A stretch of 64,000 nt of DNA from Anaerolineales bacterium (GCA_016927315.1 JAFGMV010000051.1:21277-85276); one strand, 5' to 3'; numbered from the stretch's first letter, positions 33,126 through 42,982 are shown. Notes: a model not told the origin generated them from the letters alone. Program-made: numbers and translations.

Positions 33126-34136
33126 TTATTCGATCAGCATTGCATCCCCAAAGGAATAAAAACGATACCCAGACTTGATAGCAGTCTGATAAGCTTTCAA
33201 TACCTGCTCACGACCGGCAAAGGCACTGACCATCATGATCAGGGTAGACCGCGGCAGATGAAAATTGGTAATGATTGCATCGACAATACGAAAGTTAAAC
33301 CCGGGCAGGATATAGATCGAGGTAGGTCCATTGAAGGGAGCGATCTCACCCTTCCCGAGGGCTGCCGATTCAAGGGCCCGCACAGAAGTTGTACCAACCG
33401 CGATCACACGCCCCCCTTTCTGTTTAACAGCGTTGATCTGCGCGGCGACCCCAGGGGTTACCTGGCGCCACTCGGTGTGTATCTTATGATCTACGGGATC
33501 TTCTTCGGTAACGGGTGCGAAGGTATCCAGGCCGACGTGCAGGGTCACCCGGGCAAAGCCGACGCCTTGCCTTTCCAGGCGTTCGATCAGCTGCGGCGTG
33601 AAATGCAGGCCGGCTGTTGGGGCAGCCGCCGATCCCGGTTCCTGGGCATAAACCGTCTGGTAGCGCTCAGGGTCGGCGAGCTGCTGGTGGATATACGGCG
33701 GCAGAGGGACATTGCCTGCCTGCGGGAAATGGGGTTCGATCGGTTCTGCGAAGCGGACCAACCGTTCGGCGCCATCCAGCTGGCCAACGATCTCGCCGGC
33801 GGGACCGTTCTCCACGCGGATCTGCTTACCGGGTGACAGGCCTTTCCCGCCCACAAGACACTCCCAGGTGTCGTCCGCCCTGCGCCGCAGGAGCAGCAGT
33901 TCGACTTTACCGCCGGTTGGCTTACGTGCATAAATGCGAGCCGGGATAACCCGGGTCTGGTTAACGACCAGGAGGTCGCCCGGGTTCAAAAAATCACCGA
34001 GCTCGTGAAAAATGCGATGTTCAACCTGACCGGTACTTCTCTCCAGCACCAATAACCGGGAAGCATCCCTGGGTTCAGCCGGGGTCTGGGCTATGGCTTC
34101 CGGAGGCAGGGTGTAATCAAAATCAGAGGTTTTCAT
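33126..34136 (-). CDS. queA: tRNA ribosyltransferase-isomerase QueA
   Basis: ATG 34136 (336 aa, MKTSDFDYTLPPEAIAQTP) matches the family N-terminus; an in-frame TTG at 34181 would add 15 odd residues. The enzyme moves the ribosyl part of S-adenosylmethionine onto preQ1 in tRNA, making epoxyqueuosine. Family motifs: RDASRLLVL, LVVNQTRVIPARI, GSAAAPTAGLHFT, RVTLHVGLDTFAPV, TTSVRALES, NFHLPRSTLIMMVSAFAG and YRFYSFGDAML. The length is normal. It lies in the ruvB operon behind an intervening glycosidase gene. Confidence 0.97.
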   Translation of the reverse strand: MKTSDFDYTLPPEAIAQTPAEPRDASRLLVLERSTGQVEHRIFHELGDFLNPGDLLVVNQTRVIPARIYARKPTGGKVELLLLRRRADDTWECLVGGKGLSPGKQIRVENGPAGEIVGQLDGAERLVRFAEPIEPHFPQAGNVPLPPYIHQQLADPERYQTVYAQEPGSAAAPTAGLHFTPQLIERLERQGVGFARVTLHVGLDTFAPVTEEDPVDHKIHTEWRQVTPGVAAQINAVKQKGGRVIAVGTTSVRALESAALGKGEIAPFNGPTSIYILPGFNFRIVDAIITNFHLPRSTLIMMVSAFAGREQVLKAYQTAIKSGYRFYSFGDAMLIE

Positions 34137-34181
34137 CATGGTGCAGCAAAGGGAGTCCGAGGTCATATTTTCAAAATTCAA

Positions 34182-35897
34182 TTAATTCCCAAATACCTGG
34201 ATTTCCTTCCAGGATACCCAGGAGGGGCTGCTGATGGTTTGGATACGAATGGCAGTAACGCCTTCCAAAGGGACTATTGGCTCGAATTCCAGCCAGTCAG
34301 AATCGCGTGTATTTCCCTGGAATTCGAATACAGTTTCAAATGTATCTGAAGCAGTTGTTTTTATCTGAACCCGGTGTACGGTGCTGCCCGCCGGATATTG
34401 TGCGACTAACAAACGCAGCGATGACACCCGGTAGCTACCCTGCAAATCGATTTCAATCCACTGCACCGCATCGCCGCCGCTTCCCCACTGGGTTCCTGCA
34501 TTATCGTCCACGGCAAAGGAAGCCGGTTCATCGGCCAGGCTGTTTGAGGCGGTCACTGGTTTGTCATATGCCAGATTCCCATTCGAGAGCTTCAATGGCA
34601 TACAGGCATCCACTTGATTGATTGGTGCAAACAGGTCCAGCAGGTAATCACCTTCCTCCACCAGGCCCCAGGTCCGGTCACCAGCCTGGCTATTGGCAGG
34701 ATAATAAGACCAGTACAACCAGCCGTCGAACCCGTACTGGCAAGATTCCGCCGCCCAGGTATTCAACACACGCGCGGCCGATTCGAGATCTGGATAAATA
34801 TGACGAAAGGCGCCATACTCACCAAGAATGATTGGTTTCTCGTCATAGCCCGGCATACCGAATTGGGCGGCCTGCTCTTCGAGGCTGGGGCCTCCCGGGT
34901 ACGCATGAAAATCGAAGAAGTCCAGATCAGATCTCTCTAACAGGGAGGCTGTTTCAACATACCACCCGGGGGCAACAATTTCAGGGGCAAAGAAGCCCAT
35001 TGTAACCAGTGCAGTCGGATCGTGAAGTAGGATCTCTTCTTTCATCTGGGCAATATAATAAACCAGACCGTCGCTGACCATTTTCCCTTTCTGTTCCGCA
35101 TCTCCCATATCGTAGGCGCCGGTCGTCGTTTCGACAGTCCCGGAGGTTAATGAAAGCGGCGGCTGGTCAATAAACATCCACTGTTCATTCAAAAGCTGCC
35201 AGCCCAAGACTGCCTCGAATGCGGCATTCCGATCTACAAGCCCGGTCAGGAGATCTCCCCAGTAACGCCGGGTAGCAGTGACGGCATGAGGGCGCAGATA
35301 ATATGAATTACGGTATCCAGCAAACCCTGCACCAGAGCCGGTATTGGCTTCTTCTGAATAACCTCCCTGATCAGGCAGGTCGTTGGAGGTAAACAGGATG
35401 TAGATCCCGGTCTCTTTCCCGGCGGCCAGCATGTCTGCAATATTATCCAGGTATTCAGGGTTTAACCCCTGGTTATCCTGATCGCCAATACAATTTGGGC
35501 CTTGAGCACAGTGATCCAGGAATACCCGCACGGTGTTATACCCCAGATCGGAAATTTTCCGGAAATCATCTCTGGTACGCACCGGATCATACAGGCCCAC
35601 TTTCAACAACAGGTTTGTGTATCCACTCCCCAGGGGGACAAAAGCATAATTTGCCCCCCGGACGACGAAGCGGTCATTTGTTTCCTTGTCATAAAATTCC
35701 CCCTGCCCATTGACATTTCGCACGCCAATCCTGTGTTGGGCCGGTCCAACAGGTGGACTTTCTGTTTGGGCGGATTGAAATCCAGCTGCTTCAACCGGCG
35801 CCGGGACTGGCGCCTTGTCAACCGGTCGTTGATCACAAGCAGAGAAAGCCAGGACAAAGACCAGGCTGGAAACCAGAAGTGGAGAAGTTGTTTTCAT
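34182..35897 (-). CDS. Secreted GH5-like glycosidase lipoprotein with F5/8 C domain
   Basis: ATG 35897 (571 aa, MKTTSPLLVSS) begins a lipoprotein signal with lipobox AFSAC. Residues about 60-425 form a (beta/alpha)8 glycosidase: FVVRGANYAFVPLG, TVRVFLDHC, the acid/base Glu238 in LGWQLLNEQW and the probable nucleophile Glu360 in ILGEYGAFRH, in the GH5/cellulase style. Residues about 430-571 form a discoidin/F5/8 type C carbohydrate-binding domain (NLAYDKPVTASNSLADEPASFAVD, QWIEIDLQG). It should act outside the cell on a polysaccharide. It sits between DUF2905 and queA, an unusual place for a glycosidase. Confidence 0.85.
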   Translation of the reverse strand: MKTTSPLLVSSLVFVLAFSACDQRPVDKAPVPAPVEAAGFQSAQTESPPVGPAQHRIGVRNVNGQGEFYDKETNDRFVVRGANYAFVPLGSGYTNLLLKVGLYDPVRTRDDFRKISDLGYNTVRVFLDHCAQGPNCIGDQDNQGLNPEYLDNIADMLAAGKETGIYILFTSNDLPDQGGYSEEANTGSGAGFAGYRNSYYLRPHAVTATRRYWGDLLTGLVDRNAAFEAVLGWQLLNEQWMFIDQPPLSLTSGTVETTTGAYDMGDAEQKGKMVSDGLVYYIAQMKEEILLHDPTALVTMGFFAPEIVAPGWYVETASLLERSDLDFFDFHAYPGGPSLEEQAAQFGMPGYDEKPIILGEYGAFRHIYPDLESAARVLNTWAAESCQYGFDGWLYWSYYPANSQAGDRTWGLVEEGDYLLDLFAPINQVDACMPLKLSNGNLAYDKPVTASNSLADEPASFAVDDNAGTQWGSGGDAVQWIEIDLQGSYRVSSLRLLVAQYPAGSTVHRVQIKTTASDTFETVFEFQGNTRDSDWLEFEPIVPLEGVTAIRIQTISSPSWVSWKEIQVFGN

Positions 35898-35925
35898 ATG
35901 GATTACCATTAAATGAGCGAAATGA

Positions 35926-36150
35926 TTATTTTAACAGCCGGCCGATCACATTCAACAAAATTGTCAGCAAGATAGAAATCAGAATTGAAGTCGCCAGCGG
36001 AAAGTAAAAACTTCCGTGTTCGCCTTCAATACGGATATCCCCGGGGAGTCGTCCCAGTGGCAGGCCAAATTTACCGGCCAGGAAAATCCCTCCTCCGACC
36101 AGGAAAAGAATGGCGCCGCCCAGCATTAAAAGACGACCACTGTTTTCCAT
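35926..36150 (-). CDS. DUF2905 small membrane protein
   Basis: The 74-residue protein has two membrane segments around a conserved middle (GKFGLPLGRLPGDIRIEGEHGSFYFPLATSI), the core of the DUF2905 family. The family has no known function but is often found beside ruvB and queA. Its ATG shares one base with the stop of ruvB (TAATG), so translation is coupled. Confidence 0.92.
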   Translation of the reverse strand: MENSGRLLMLGGAILFLVGGGIFLAGKFGLPLGRLPGDIRIEGEHGSFYFPLATSILISILLTILLNVIGRLLK

Positions 36151-37175
36151 TACAACAACTTCGGCTGATTCCCGGCTTTAAACGGCAGGGCCAGATGCTC
36201 ATAAGCAGACCGGGTGGCCACCCGGCCCTGGGGCGTCCGGTCCAGGAACCCAAGCTGGAGCAGATACGGTTCAACGACATCCATAATCGTGTCCGCTTCC
36301 TCGCTGATGGTGGCTGCAATCGTATTCAACCCGACTGGACCACCGCCGTACTTTTCAATGATGGCCTTCAACACCCGGCGGTCCACATCGTCCAACCCCA
36401 GGGGATCGACAGCCAGCAGATCAAGCGCTTCCCTGGAGACACCGGCATTGATGATCCCATTACCGCGCACCTGGGCAAAATCCCGAACGCGCCGCAGCAG
36501 GCGCAATGCCACACGCGGCGTCCCGCGCGCCCGGCGGGCAATCTCAACCACCCCTTTCGCCTCGACGGAGACTCGCAGCATCCCGGCCGCCCGGTAGAGA
36601 ATGGTTTCGATCGCCGTATGGTCGTAATAATCCAACCGATACACCGCGCCAAAACGGGCCCGCAGCGGGGCCGTCACCAGCGCAAGCCGGGTTGTGGCGC
36701 CGACCACAGTGAAACGCGGCAGTTTGAGTCGAATCGAACGGGCCGACGGACCTTTCCCGATCACAATATCCAGCGAGAAATCTTCCATCGCCGGATAAAG
36801 GACTTCCTCGACCGCCCGGCCCAACCGGTGGATCTCATCGATAAAGAGGATATCCCCCGCCCGCAGGTTGGTCAGGATGGCAGCCAGGTCTCCGGAGCGC
36901 TCAATCGCCGGACCGGAGGTGACTTTAATATTCACTTCCATTTCATTTGCCAGGATATGCGCCAGGGTGGTCTTCCCCAAACCCGGCGGGCCATAAAACA
37001 ATACATGATCGAGGGCCTCTTCCCGCTGGCGGGCGGCCTGGATCAGGATATCCAGGTTCTCTTTGACCTGGTCCTGACCAATCAGATCTCTCAGCTTTTC
37101 CGGCCGCAGGGCATTGTCCACGCGATCATCCGGTTTGCTCTTGGGGTCAACAGCGCGATCGGGTTTATCGGTCAT
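36150..37175 (-). CDS. ruvB: Holliday junction helicase subunit RuvB
   Basis: The 341-residue AAA+ motor shows Walker [10 protein letters not shown] (62-70), Walker [10 protein letters not shown] (Asp113), sensor 1 [19 protein letters not shown] and the C-terminal winged helix ([18 protein letters not shown]). The arginine finger region is present. With RuvA it drives branch migration of Holliday junctions. No ruvA or ruvC lies in the window. ATG 37175 lies 7 nt after a TATAAT box with no ribosome site, implying a leaderless mRNA for this first gene of the operon. Confidence 0.97.
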   Translation of the reverse strand: MTDKPDRAVDPKSKPDDRVDNALRPEKLRDLIGQDQVKENLDILIQAARQREEALDHVLFYGPPGLGKTTLAHILANEMEVNIKVTSGPAIERSGDLAAILTNLRAGDILFIDEIHRLGRAVEEVLYPAMEDFSLDIVIGKGPSARSIRLKLPRFTVVGATTRLALVTAPLRARFGAVYRLDYYDHTAIETILYRAAGMLRVSVEAKGVVEIARRARGTPRVALRLLRRVRDFAQVRGNGIINAGVSREALDLLAVDPLGLDDVDRRVLKAIIEKYGGGPVGLNTIAATISEEADTIMDVVEPYLLQLGFLDRTPQGRVATRSAYEHLALPFKAGNQPKLL

Positions 37176-37182
37176 ATGTTCG

Positions 37183-37188
37183 ATTATA
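37183..37188 (-). promoter_or_regulatory. TATAAT box for a leaderless ruvB mRNA
   Basis: On the minus strand TATAAT is followed by CGAACAT and then the ATG of ruvB, the same 7-nt spacing as at 11339-11344 and 59170-59175. No -35 consensus is evident. Confidence 0.6.
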
Positions 37189-37239
37189 CCGTACCTACAG
37201 AATTACAGTTCGGGATAGGATCCGGCGGCTCACTATTTT

Positions 37240-37253
37240 GACAATGTCACATT
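37240..37253. repeat. Solo copy of the GACAATGTCACATT sequence
   Basis: GACAATGTCACATT is nearly the same as both ends of the inverted-repeat element at 24408-24543. It is followed by ATCGAACTAC, and the element at 24543 continues GTCGAACTAC. In both places the CTA is the reverse complement of a stop codon of a minus-strand gene. It may be a remnant or a relic of excision. Confidence 0.4.
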
Positions 37254-37259
37254 ATCGAA

Positions 37260-38744
37260 CTACTCAGACCGGGTAAAGACCACTGCAATCTCATCAGAAT
37301 ATACTTCCTGCCAGGCCTGCAAGTCCTGCGCCGCGGCGATGATATTCCCCTGGTTTTCATGCGACAAGATAAGCGTATCAATGTCGTAGGCAGAAAGAAT
37401 ATCATTCCAATTGACTGCGGCCTGCTGAATGCTTAAATAGTCATCCCAAACCTGAACCGGGTAAAAATTGATCCGGGTATCCGTAAAAACCTTGTACTGC
37501 GTGTTTCCGATCCAATCAATATAACTGCTGAAACCAATCTCCGCATAGATGCGCCTGGGCTGTTCATTTTCCAGAAGGTATTCAACGGCGGCTTCTGGAG
37601 TGTTTACAAAATATCCCAGCTTATTGACAGAAGTCGGCAGATATCGATCAAACCAGGGCAATGATATCAAACCAAATATCAAAAACAAGCAGAATAACGT
37701 GATATTCAGCCTGTAATATTCACTTCCCAGAGCCAGAATCTTCACCTTGTAACGACGATACACGGCCTGCAGCAAGGATAACAACAAGGGCGCCTGGGTA
37801 AAACCAAACCATAGGATTGCGCGCTTATATCTGATTGCCAAAACGGCAAAGAACAAAAAGGTAAGAACCTGTGACAAACTTGCCTTTCTGCGGGAAACCA
37901 CCCAGAGAATAATCATTGCGGTTAGCAGGCCATAAAAAACCATCCCTTCAAATTCGGATATTAATGGAGGCTGCCACTCCGTCACATAGTTAATGGCGGC
38001 ATCTGAAGAAAGCGTGAATATATAGAAGAATATTTTATACCCGCGCGGATTCAACAGAACCGCCACGATTAACATACCGAGAACTTTCAAGGGCGGCATC
38101 AAAGTTTTATACTGCCTGTTTTTGAGTACGGCCAGGAATACTTCACCAAACCAAAAGCCCGAAATCAAGAAAGGAATAAAGAAAGTACCATGGCAGTTGG
38201 TCCAGATGGTCATCATCGACATCATTACAACTCCCCATCTCCAGGAGCCGTAACCGGCGCGATAGAATTCAATTCCTGCCAATGTCAGGGCAGCCGGCAG
38301 CAAGATCAGCGATTGGGGACGAATACTCCAATTTGTCACCCCCAACAAAGCAGCAAATAGAACAACAAAGGCAGCCTGCCGCCAATTTTGTGCCGTACGG
38401 ATACCATAAAAGTAAAGGACGCTATATCCCGCGGTGATGCTCAGACTAAAAATAAATATTGTCCATTCAGGGCCGCCGACGGCAAATAACCAATACATGA
38501 AAATCTGACCCAACCAATAGTTATAGGCGCCGTAAAATGGCTGGCCAGCCATTGTAAATGAAAATGTATCGATGATCGGTACACGACCGGATTGAACGAT
38601 TAACCGCCCGTATGCAAGGTGAAACCAGAAATCGTTCGAACGGATCGGACTGATATTCACGATGACAAAAATACCCATCAAAACAATGAACCCCCATATA
38701 AAGTCGATTTTGGGGCGCCATTTCAAGACCGCTTGTTTCTCCAC
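37260..38744 (-). CDS. Multi-pass membrane protein, GT-C-like
   Basis: A GTG start at 38744 (494 aa, beginning MEKQAVLKWRPKIDF) has AGAGG upstream. About ten to twelve membrane segments are seen. An early luminal loop contains SNDFWFHLAYGRLI, like the D-x-W-x-H-L motif of polytopic GT-C glycosyltransferase-like proteins, and FYGAYNYWLGQIF. A soluble C-terminal part of about 120 residues follows (EAAVEYLLENEQPRRIYAEIGFSSYIDW), as in this group. A lipid-linked sugar transferase role is plausible but unproved. It is monocistronic, with a TATAAT on the minus strand near 38796. Confidence 0.7.
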   Translation of the reverse strand: MEKQAVLKWRPKIDFIWGFIVLMGIFVIVNISPIRSNDFWFHLAYGRLIVQSGRVPIIDTFSFTMAGQPFYGAYNYWLGQIFMYWLFAVGGPEWTIFIFSLSITAGYSVLYFYGIRTAQNWRQAAFVVLFAALLGVTNWSIRPQSLILLPAALTLAGIEFYRAGYGSWRWGVVMMSMMTIWTNCHGTFFIPFLISGFWFGEVFLAVLKNRQYKTLMPPLKVLGMLIVAVLLNPRGYKIFFYIFTLSSDAAINYVTEWQPPLISEFEGMVFYGLLTAMIILWVVSRRKASLSQVLTFLFFAVLAIRYKRAILWFGFTQAPLLLSLLQAVYRRYKVKILALGSEYYRLNITLFCLFLIFGLISLPWFDRYLPTSVNKLGYFVNTPEAAVEYLLENEQPRRIYAEIGFSSYIDWIGNTQYKVFTDTRINFYPVQVWDDYLSIQQAAVNWNDILSAYDIDTLILSHENQGNIIAAAQDLQAWQEVYSDEIAVVFTRSE

Positions 38745-38923
38745 GGATCAGCCTCTATTCATCACTTGCTTTTTCTGAATGTATATGATTTTATTATAAC
38801 CAACGACGTGCAAGGTATTATTATTACTGTATGTTAAACCGGCAACCGGACAATTTCCTCAATTGATAAATTAAAATCTCCGGGTGCCAGTCTGATAACG
38901 ACAGTTCCATTCAGGATAAAATC

Positions 38924-39286
38924 ATGCCCGCCAAAACCTTCCCCTGCACCTCCTGCGGAGCACCGGTAAAACCTTACCCCGGCGCAATCCGAACCGTTTG
39001 TGCGTACTGCGGCAGTACGGCCACCATTCCAAAAGACATGCGTCAAACGGCAGAACCCGGGCATGGAAAAGAAAGCCAGGCCCGGGCTCCAGCCGAAAAC
39101 AAACTCGACATAAAGTTGACTGAAATCACCGAAAAAGTACAACCGGTAGCAATAAAAGCTTATAACGCCTTCTGGCTGTGGACAATCATCCGGCGCTTCC
39201 TGCCTGGCTGTCTGATCGCCCTGGCAATCCTGTGCGCCCTCGTCTGTATGCTCACCCTGGGAGGGCTGTTCCTGATCCGGCAATAA
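38924..39286 (+). CDS. Small zinc-ribbon membrane protein
   Basis: The 120-residue protein has an N-terminal zinc ribbon with two CxxC pairs (CTSCGAPVKPYPGAIRTVCAYCG), a charged linker, and one or two membrane segments near the C-terminus (FLPGCLIALAILCALVCMLTLGGLFL). AGGATAAAATC provides the ribosome site. Such proteins are common and of unknown function. It stands alone between convergent and divergent minus-strand genes. Confidence 0.75.
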   Translation: MPAKTFPCTSCGAPVKPYPGAIRTVCAYCGSTATIPKDMRQTAEPGHGKESQARAPAENKLDIKLTEITEKVQPVAIKAYNAFWLWTIIRRFLPGCLIALAILCALVCMLTLGGLFLIRQ

Positions 39287-39292
39287 GCGTTT

Positions 39293-39320
39293 GCAGCGCC
39301 GCCCTGATGGGCGGCGCTGC
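39293..39320. terminator. Perfect 12-bp hairpin between convergent genes
   Basis: GCAGCGCCGCCC (39293-39304) and GGGCGGCGCTGC (39309-39320) form a perfect stem with a TGAT loop. No T-run follows, but it lies between convergent genes 7 bp after one stop and 15 bp from the other. Confidence 0.65.
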
Positions 39321-39335
39321 ATGTATTCTGTAAAC

Positions 39336-40499
39336 TTAATCCTGCGGCGGGAAGGTGACCTCAACTGTCATCCCCCAACGCAGTTGCTCATCAAAGTCCA
39401 GTATTTTCATCTTGACCGTATAAAGGATATCACCGCCCTGTGACCTATACGATTGGGCAATACTTTCAACCAGGCCGGTCATGACAACCTCCGGGAGCGC
39501 ATCCGCAACGATATTGGCTGTTTGCCCTTCCTGGATTTTGACAACTTCCAGCTCGGTCAGGTCGCTGGTCTCAACATACCATTCACTAAAATCCGCGATC
39601 GTGACCGCCAGGTTCTGCGGGCTGACCATTTCATTTATCGAGACATTGATATCGGTCACCGTGCCATCAAACGGAGCTTTCAATTCATAGTTCGACAAGG
39701 TGTTCTCTGCCGCGGCTACCTGGGCCCGGGCATTATTCAATTTGGCTTCAAGGACGGCCTGTTGGTCCGGGTCGAGGCCACCGGCAGCAGCCGTCAGTTC
39801 ATATTTACGTTTTGCCTCCGCTTCAGCCGCCAAAGCCCGGTCCAGGGCAGCCTGGACTTCATCACGTTCCCGTGTTTCCTCTTCCAACCTGCGGATGGCT
39901 TCGTTGTAAGCTTCCTGGGTATCTTCAAGTTTGTCCCTGGCTGTCTCACGCTTGTTGTTGTCCTCTTCCAGGTCCTTATATTTATCAAATTCTTCCTGTG
40001 CGTCTTGCAAGTCTTCCAGTTCATCCTCAACATCGGCTTTTCTGTCTTCAATCCGGTCTTCGATGTTGTCCAGGTTCAAATCTTCCCAGTCTTCCTCTGC
40101 GTCTGCCCGGACAATTTGTGCATCCATATAAGCCTGCCAGGCATTCGCGGTCCCCAAACCGGCTGTACGGATAAATACATCATATTCTTGTTGGACGGTT
40201 GTCAGCTCCAGGTTCGCAACCGCCAGGGCTGCCTCTGCCTGTTCACGGTCTGCCAGGCGAACTAATACCTGTCCTTCACTGACCGCCTCGCCTTCTAGAA
40301 CCTGGATATCTGCCACTTTCCCGCTGACAGCGAAAAACAGATCCAGCGAATCGAGTGGTTCGATATGTCCTTCAGCGACAACCGCCTCAATGGGGACAAC
40401 CGTTAACACGACCTCTTCCGGGTCTTTGGCGCCCCCACAGGCCGACAACACCAAGGTGAGAATGAAGGTCGTGATGACCAGAATGGATATTTTCTTCAT
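39336..40499 (-). CDS. HlyD/MacA-like periplasmic adaptor lipoprotein
   Basis: The 387-residue protein begins with a lipoprotein signal (MKKISILVITTFILTLVLSACGG, lipobox LSAC). A first lipoyl-like half (VAEGHIEPLDSLDLFFAVSGKVADIQVLEGEAVSEGQVLVRL) leads into a long coiled coil (about 95-240, with DVEDELEDLQDAQEEFDKYKD). The second half (NYELKAPFDGTVTDINVSINEMVSP) and a beta-barrel follow. Such adaptors work with MacB/FtsX-type transporters. It is the last gene of the exporter operon, 50 bp after the permease gene. Confidence 0.9.
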   Translation of the reverse strand: MKKISILVITTFILTLVLSACGGAKDPEEVVLTVVPIEAVVAEGHIEPLDSLDLFFAVSGKVADIQVLEGEAVSEGQVLVRLADREQAEAALAVANLELTTVQQEYDVFIRTAGLGTANAWQAYMDAQIVRADAEEDWEDLNLDNIEDRIEDRKADVEDELEDLQDAQEEFDKYKDLEEDNNKRETARDKLEDTQEAYNEAIRRLEEETRERDEVQAALDRALAAEAEAKRKYELTAAAGGLDPDQQAVLEAKLNNARAQVAAAENTLSNYELKAPFDGTVTDINVSINEMVSPQNLAVTIADFSEWYVETSDLTELEVVKIQEGQTANIVADALPEVVMTGLVESIAQSYRSQGGDILYTVKMKILDFDEQLRWGMTVEVTFPPQD

Positions 40500-40549
40500 C
40501 TTTTTTATCCTTCTTTCCAGAAAATTAAATTTTCACTTTTTAGTAGACG

Positions 40550-42982
40550 TTACTCATAAGCCAATACTTCCCGGATCGTCAGACGGGCTGCATTGCGGGC
40601 CGGCAGGATGCTGGAAACAGCTGACAATACCAGCACAAGTAATAACCAGATCAAGTAACCTGTGAAGGTAAACACCAGTTTAATTGGGGTTTCAAAAATC
40701 GCCAGGCTGACAATGGTCGCCAGACCAAGTGTGAAGGGGAAAGACAGGATTACAGCCAAGATCCAGGAAATCCCCCCCACCACCACGCCTTCGGCAATGA
40801 TCGTGCGCATGATCGCTGAATTATTAGCCCCAACCGCCCGCATGACGCCAATCTCACGCGTCCGCTCCAATACATTCATTCCCATTGTGCCTGCCAGGCC
40901 AATACTTCCAACGACCGCGGTCAATAAGGCCATGATCAGCAAAAAAGTTACCAGAATATCCAGGCTTTCAACCGCAGAATCGAGAGTTGATAAACCGGGT
41001 TGGATTTCACGGACTTTGAAACCATTCTCGCGGAAGTAATCATCCATCGTCTCACTCATGGCATCCTGATACTCACGCGTATGCTGTTCTGTAACGATCC
41101 GATATGAATATGAACGATTGACCAGATTGGAAGTTTCCGAGATATATTCATAAGGCGCATAAGCGATCACACCCTGCAGGCCAACAAACTTGAATATCCC
41201 GATGATCTGCCACTGCTCTTTCTTTCCGTTGATCTTCATCGTCAGGGTATCACCGGTTTTCAGGTCTGGGAAATAAGACAGGATCGTTTCGCTAATGGCC
41301 ATCTTCCGCACGTCATCCGCCCGCAGCCAACGTCCCTCTACCAGCATTGGCTGCACCAGTTCACTGTCCCAGGGCGGGGCCAGGATCGAAACGTTATCCG
41401 CAACCTTTTCGTCCGGATACAGTATTTCCCCGCTGGCGAACTGCCAGCCTTCCACATATACAACCTCGTCCATCTGCATTGCAAATTGTTCAATCTCTTT
41501 CAGCCGATAAGGCTGGTCGAAATCGATCGTCACATCCGCAATGAAATAATTACTGATCGAGCCGATATAGTCATGCAGAGATATCCGCACATTGAAGACG
41601 GCAATAAAAATAGCTCCGCCCATTGTGAGGGTAAACAGAGTCAGGAACAATCGGCCCCGACGGCGGAAAGTATTGCGCAGGGAGATCAGCAGCGGGCGCG
41701 GGATATTGATCCCGCGCCGGGCAAGCGCCTCGGTTGCCCGGGTCTGGAAGGTATCCCAACGGGATACTCGCTTGTCTCCATTGTCATCCTGCTTATCCGA
41801 TTCCTGGGCTGCTTCTCCACTGATGGCTCGCAAAACGGTCACACGCGAGCCTCGTATGACCGGCGCCAATCCGGCCACCAGGGGCACCAGCATCCCAATC
41901 ACAAACTGGATCCCAAAGGCAAAGGGCACAATGCGATATCCCAGTAGAGTAAAACTGAGGTTCACCGCGATGAACTCTGCCAGCCAGTACGCCCCTCGAC
42001 CGCCCAGTGGAACCGCAATCAACAATGCCATAAATCCAAAAGCCAGCATCAGCACAAAATACATTGCCACAATCGAATGATTGCGACCGCCCACAAGCTT
42101 CATTACACCGATATGGCGCAGGTGCTGGTTGAGCAAAGCGCTCAGCGTATTTGCGATCAGGGAGCTCGACAGAAACACAATCAATACACCCAGCGCTAAC
42201 AATATCCATAAGACAGCGTTAATGGTCGGCGCCAACGGGTGCTCATGAGTCTTTGAGAAGTTCATTGTGCCAACATCGTAGCCGTTGTTCTCTATCTTAT
42301 CCTTCAGGTCACCAGCTACGGTACGAATATGAGGATCATCATCCTTACCAATCTCGACTGAAGCATAGATGCGGTTGAACGTATCGGGCTGGCCAAGATA
42401 ATGCAGCGTACTCATCGTAACGTATGCCAGAGGCGAAGCCAGGAAATCATCTGCACCGGTTGTCGGGTCCTGTACAATTCCCACGACCGGCAGTTCCTTG
42501 ATCAGGCCCCCGGGTACTTCGATCTCAAGCACATCACCTGCCTGCAGGTTGATATCTTCCAATAAATCCCGCTCGACAACGATCTGCCGTTTCTCCGGGA
42601 AGGTCAAACCGGAGACAGGGTTGAGCAGATTGAGTGTGTTTTCCTCAAAATCTTCTATCGCGACCATATCAACGGAAACCCATTGTTTTCCATTTTTGGT
42701 ACGCACGTGTACATTAAAGACCCTTCGACCTTCGGCTTCTTCAATCCCATGAAAGTTGCGTACCGTGGTCAGCAAGTTTTCATCGAACTCATCCAGACGC
42801 ATTTCGATATTGGCGGGCTTATTGGCAGCGTAACTGGCGCTCATATCATTTTGAATGATGACATAAGCCCCTAAAATCACTCCCACCGAAAACACACCCA
42901 CAGCAATCGAAAATACAACCAGGATGGTGCGTCCTTTGTTCTCGATCAGGTCAAGTAAGACTTTTCGCCAGCGAGGCCGCAT
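40550..42982 (-). CDS. FtsX/MacB-like ABC exporter permease
   Basis: The 810-residue protein has a duplicated FtsX layout. After a first membrane segment (residues 17-40: TILVVFSIAVGVFSVGVILGAYVI) comes a large MacB-type extracytoplasmic domain, then a block of three membrane segments (about 265-390), a second N-terminal-like segment near 440, another external domain, and a last block of membrane segments (about 680-805) with LERTREIGVMRAVGA, the coupling helix for the ATPase. Such transporters move lipoproteins or lipid-like substrates, or extrude antibiotics. The gene shares one base with the upstream ATPase gene (TAATG). Confidence 0.9.
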   Translation of the reverse strand: MRPRWRKVLLDLIENKGRTILVVFSIAVGVFSVGVILGAYVIIQNDMSASYAANKPANIEMRLDEFDENLLTTVRNFHGIEEAEGRRVFNVHVRTKNGKQWVSVDMVAIEDFEENTLNLLNPVSGLTFPEKRQIVVERDLLEDINLQAGDVLEIEVPGGLIKELPVVGIVQDPTTGADDFLASPLAYVTMSTLHYLGQPDTFNRIYASVEIGKDDDPHIRTVAGDLKDKIENNGYDVGTMNFSKTHEHPLAPTINAVLWILLALGVLIVFLSSSLIANTLSALLNQHLRHIGVMKLVGGRNHSIVAMYFVLMLAFGFMALLIAVPLGGRGAYWLAEFIAVNLSFTLLGYRIVPFAFGIQFVIGMLVPLVAGLAPVIRGSRVTVLRAISGEAAQESDKQDDNGDKRVSRWDTFQTRATEALARRGINIPRPLLISLRNTFRRRGRLFLTLFTLTMGGAIFIAVFNVRISLHDYIGSISNYFIADVTIDFDQPYRLKEIEQFAMQMDEVVYVEGWQFASGEILYPDEKVADNVSILAPPWDSELVQPMLVEGRWLRADDVRKMAISETILSYFPDLKTGDTLTMKINGKKEQWQIIGIFKFVGLQGVIAYAPYEYISETSNLVNRSYSYRIVTEQHTREYQDAMSETMDDYFRENGFKVREIQPGLSTLDSAVESLDILVTFLLIMALLTAVVGSIGLAGTMGMNVLERTREIGVMRAVGANNSAIMRTIIAEGVVVGGISWILAVILSFPFTLGLATIVSLAIFETPIKLVFTFTGYLIWLLLVLVLSAVSSILPARNAARLTIREVLAYE

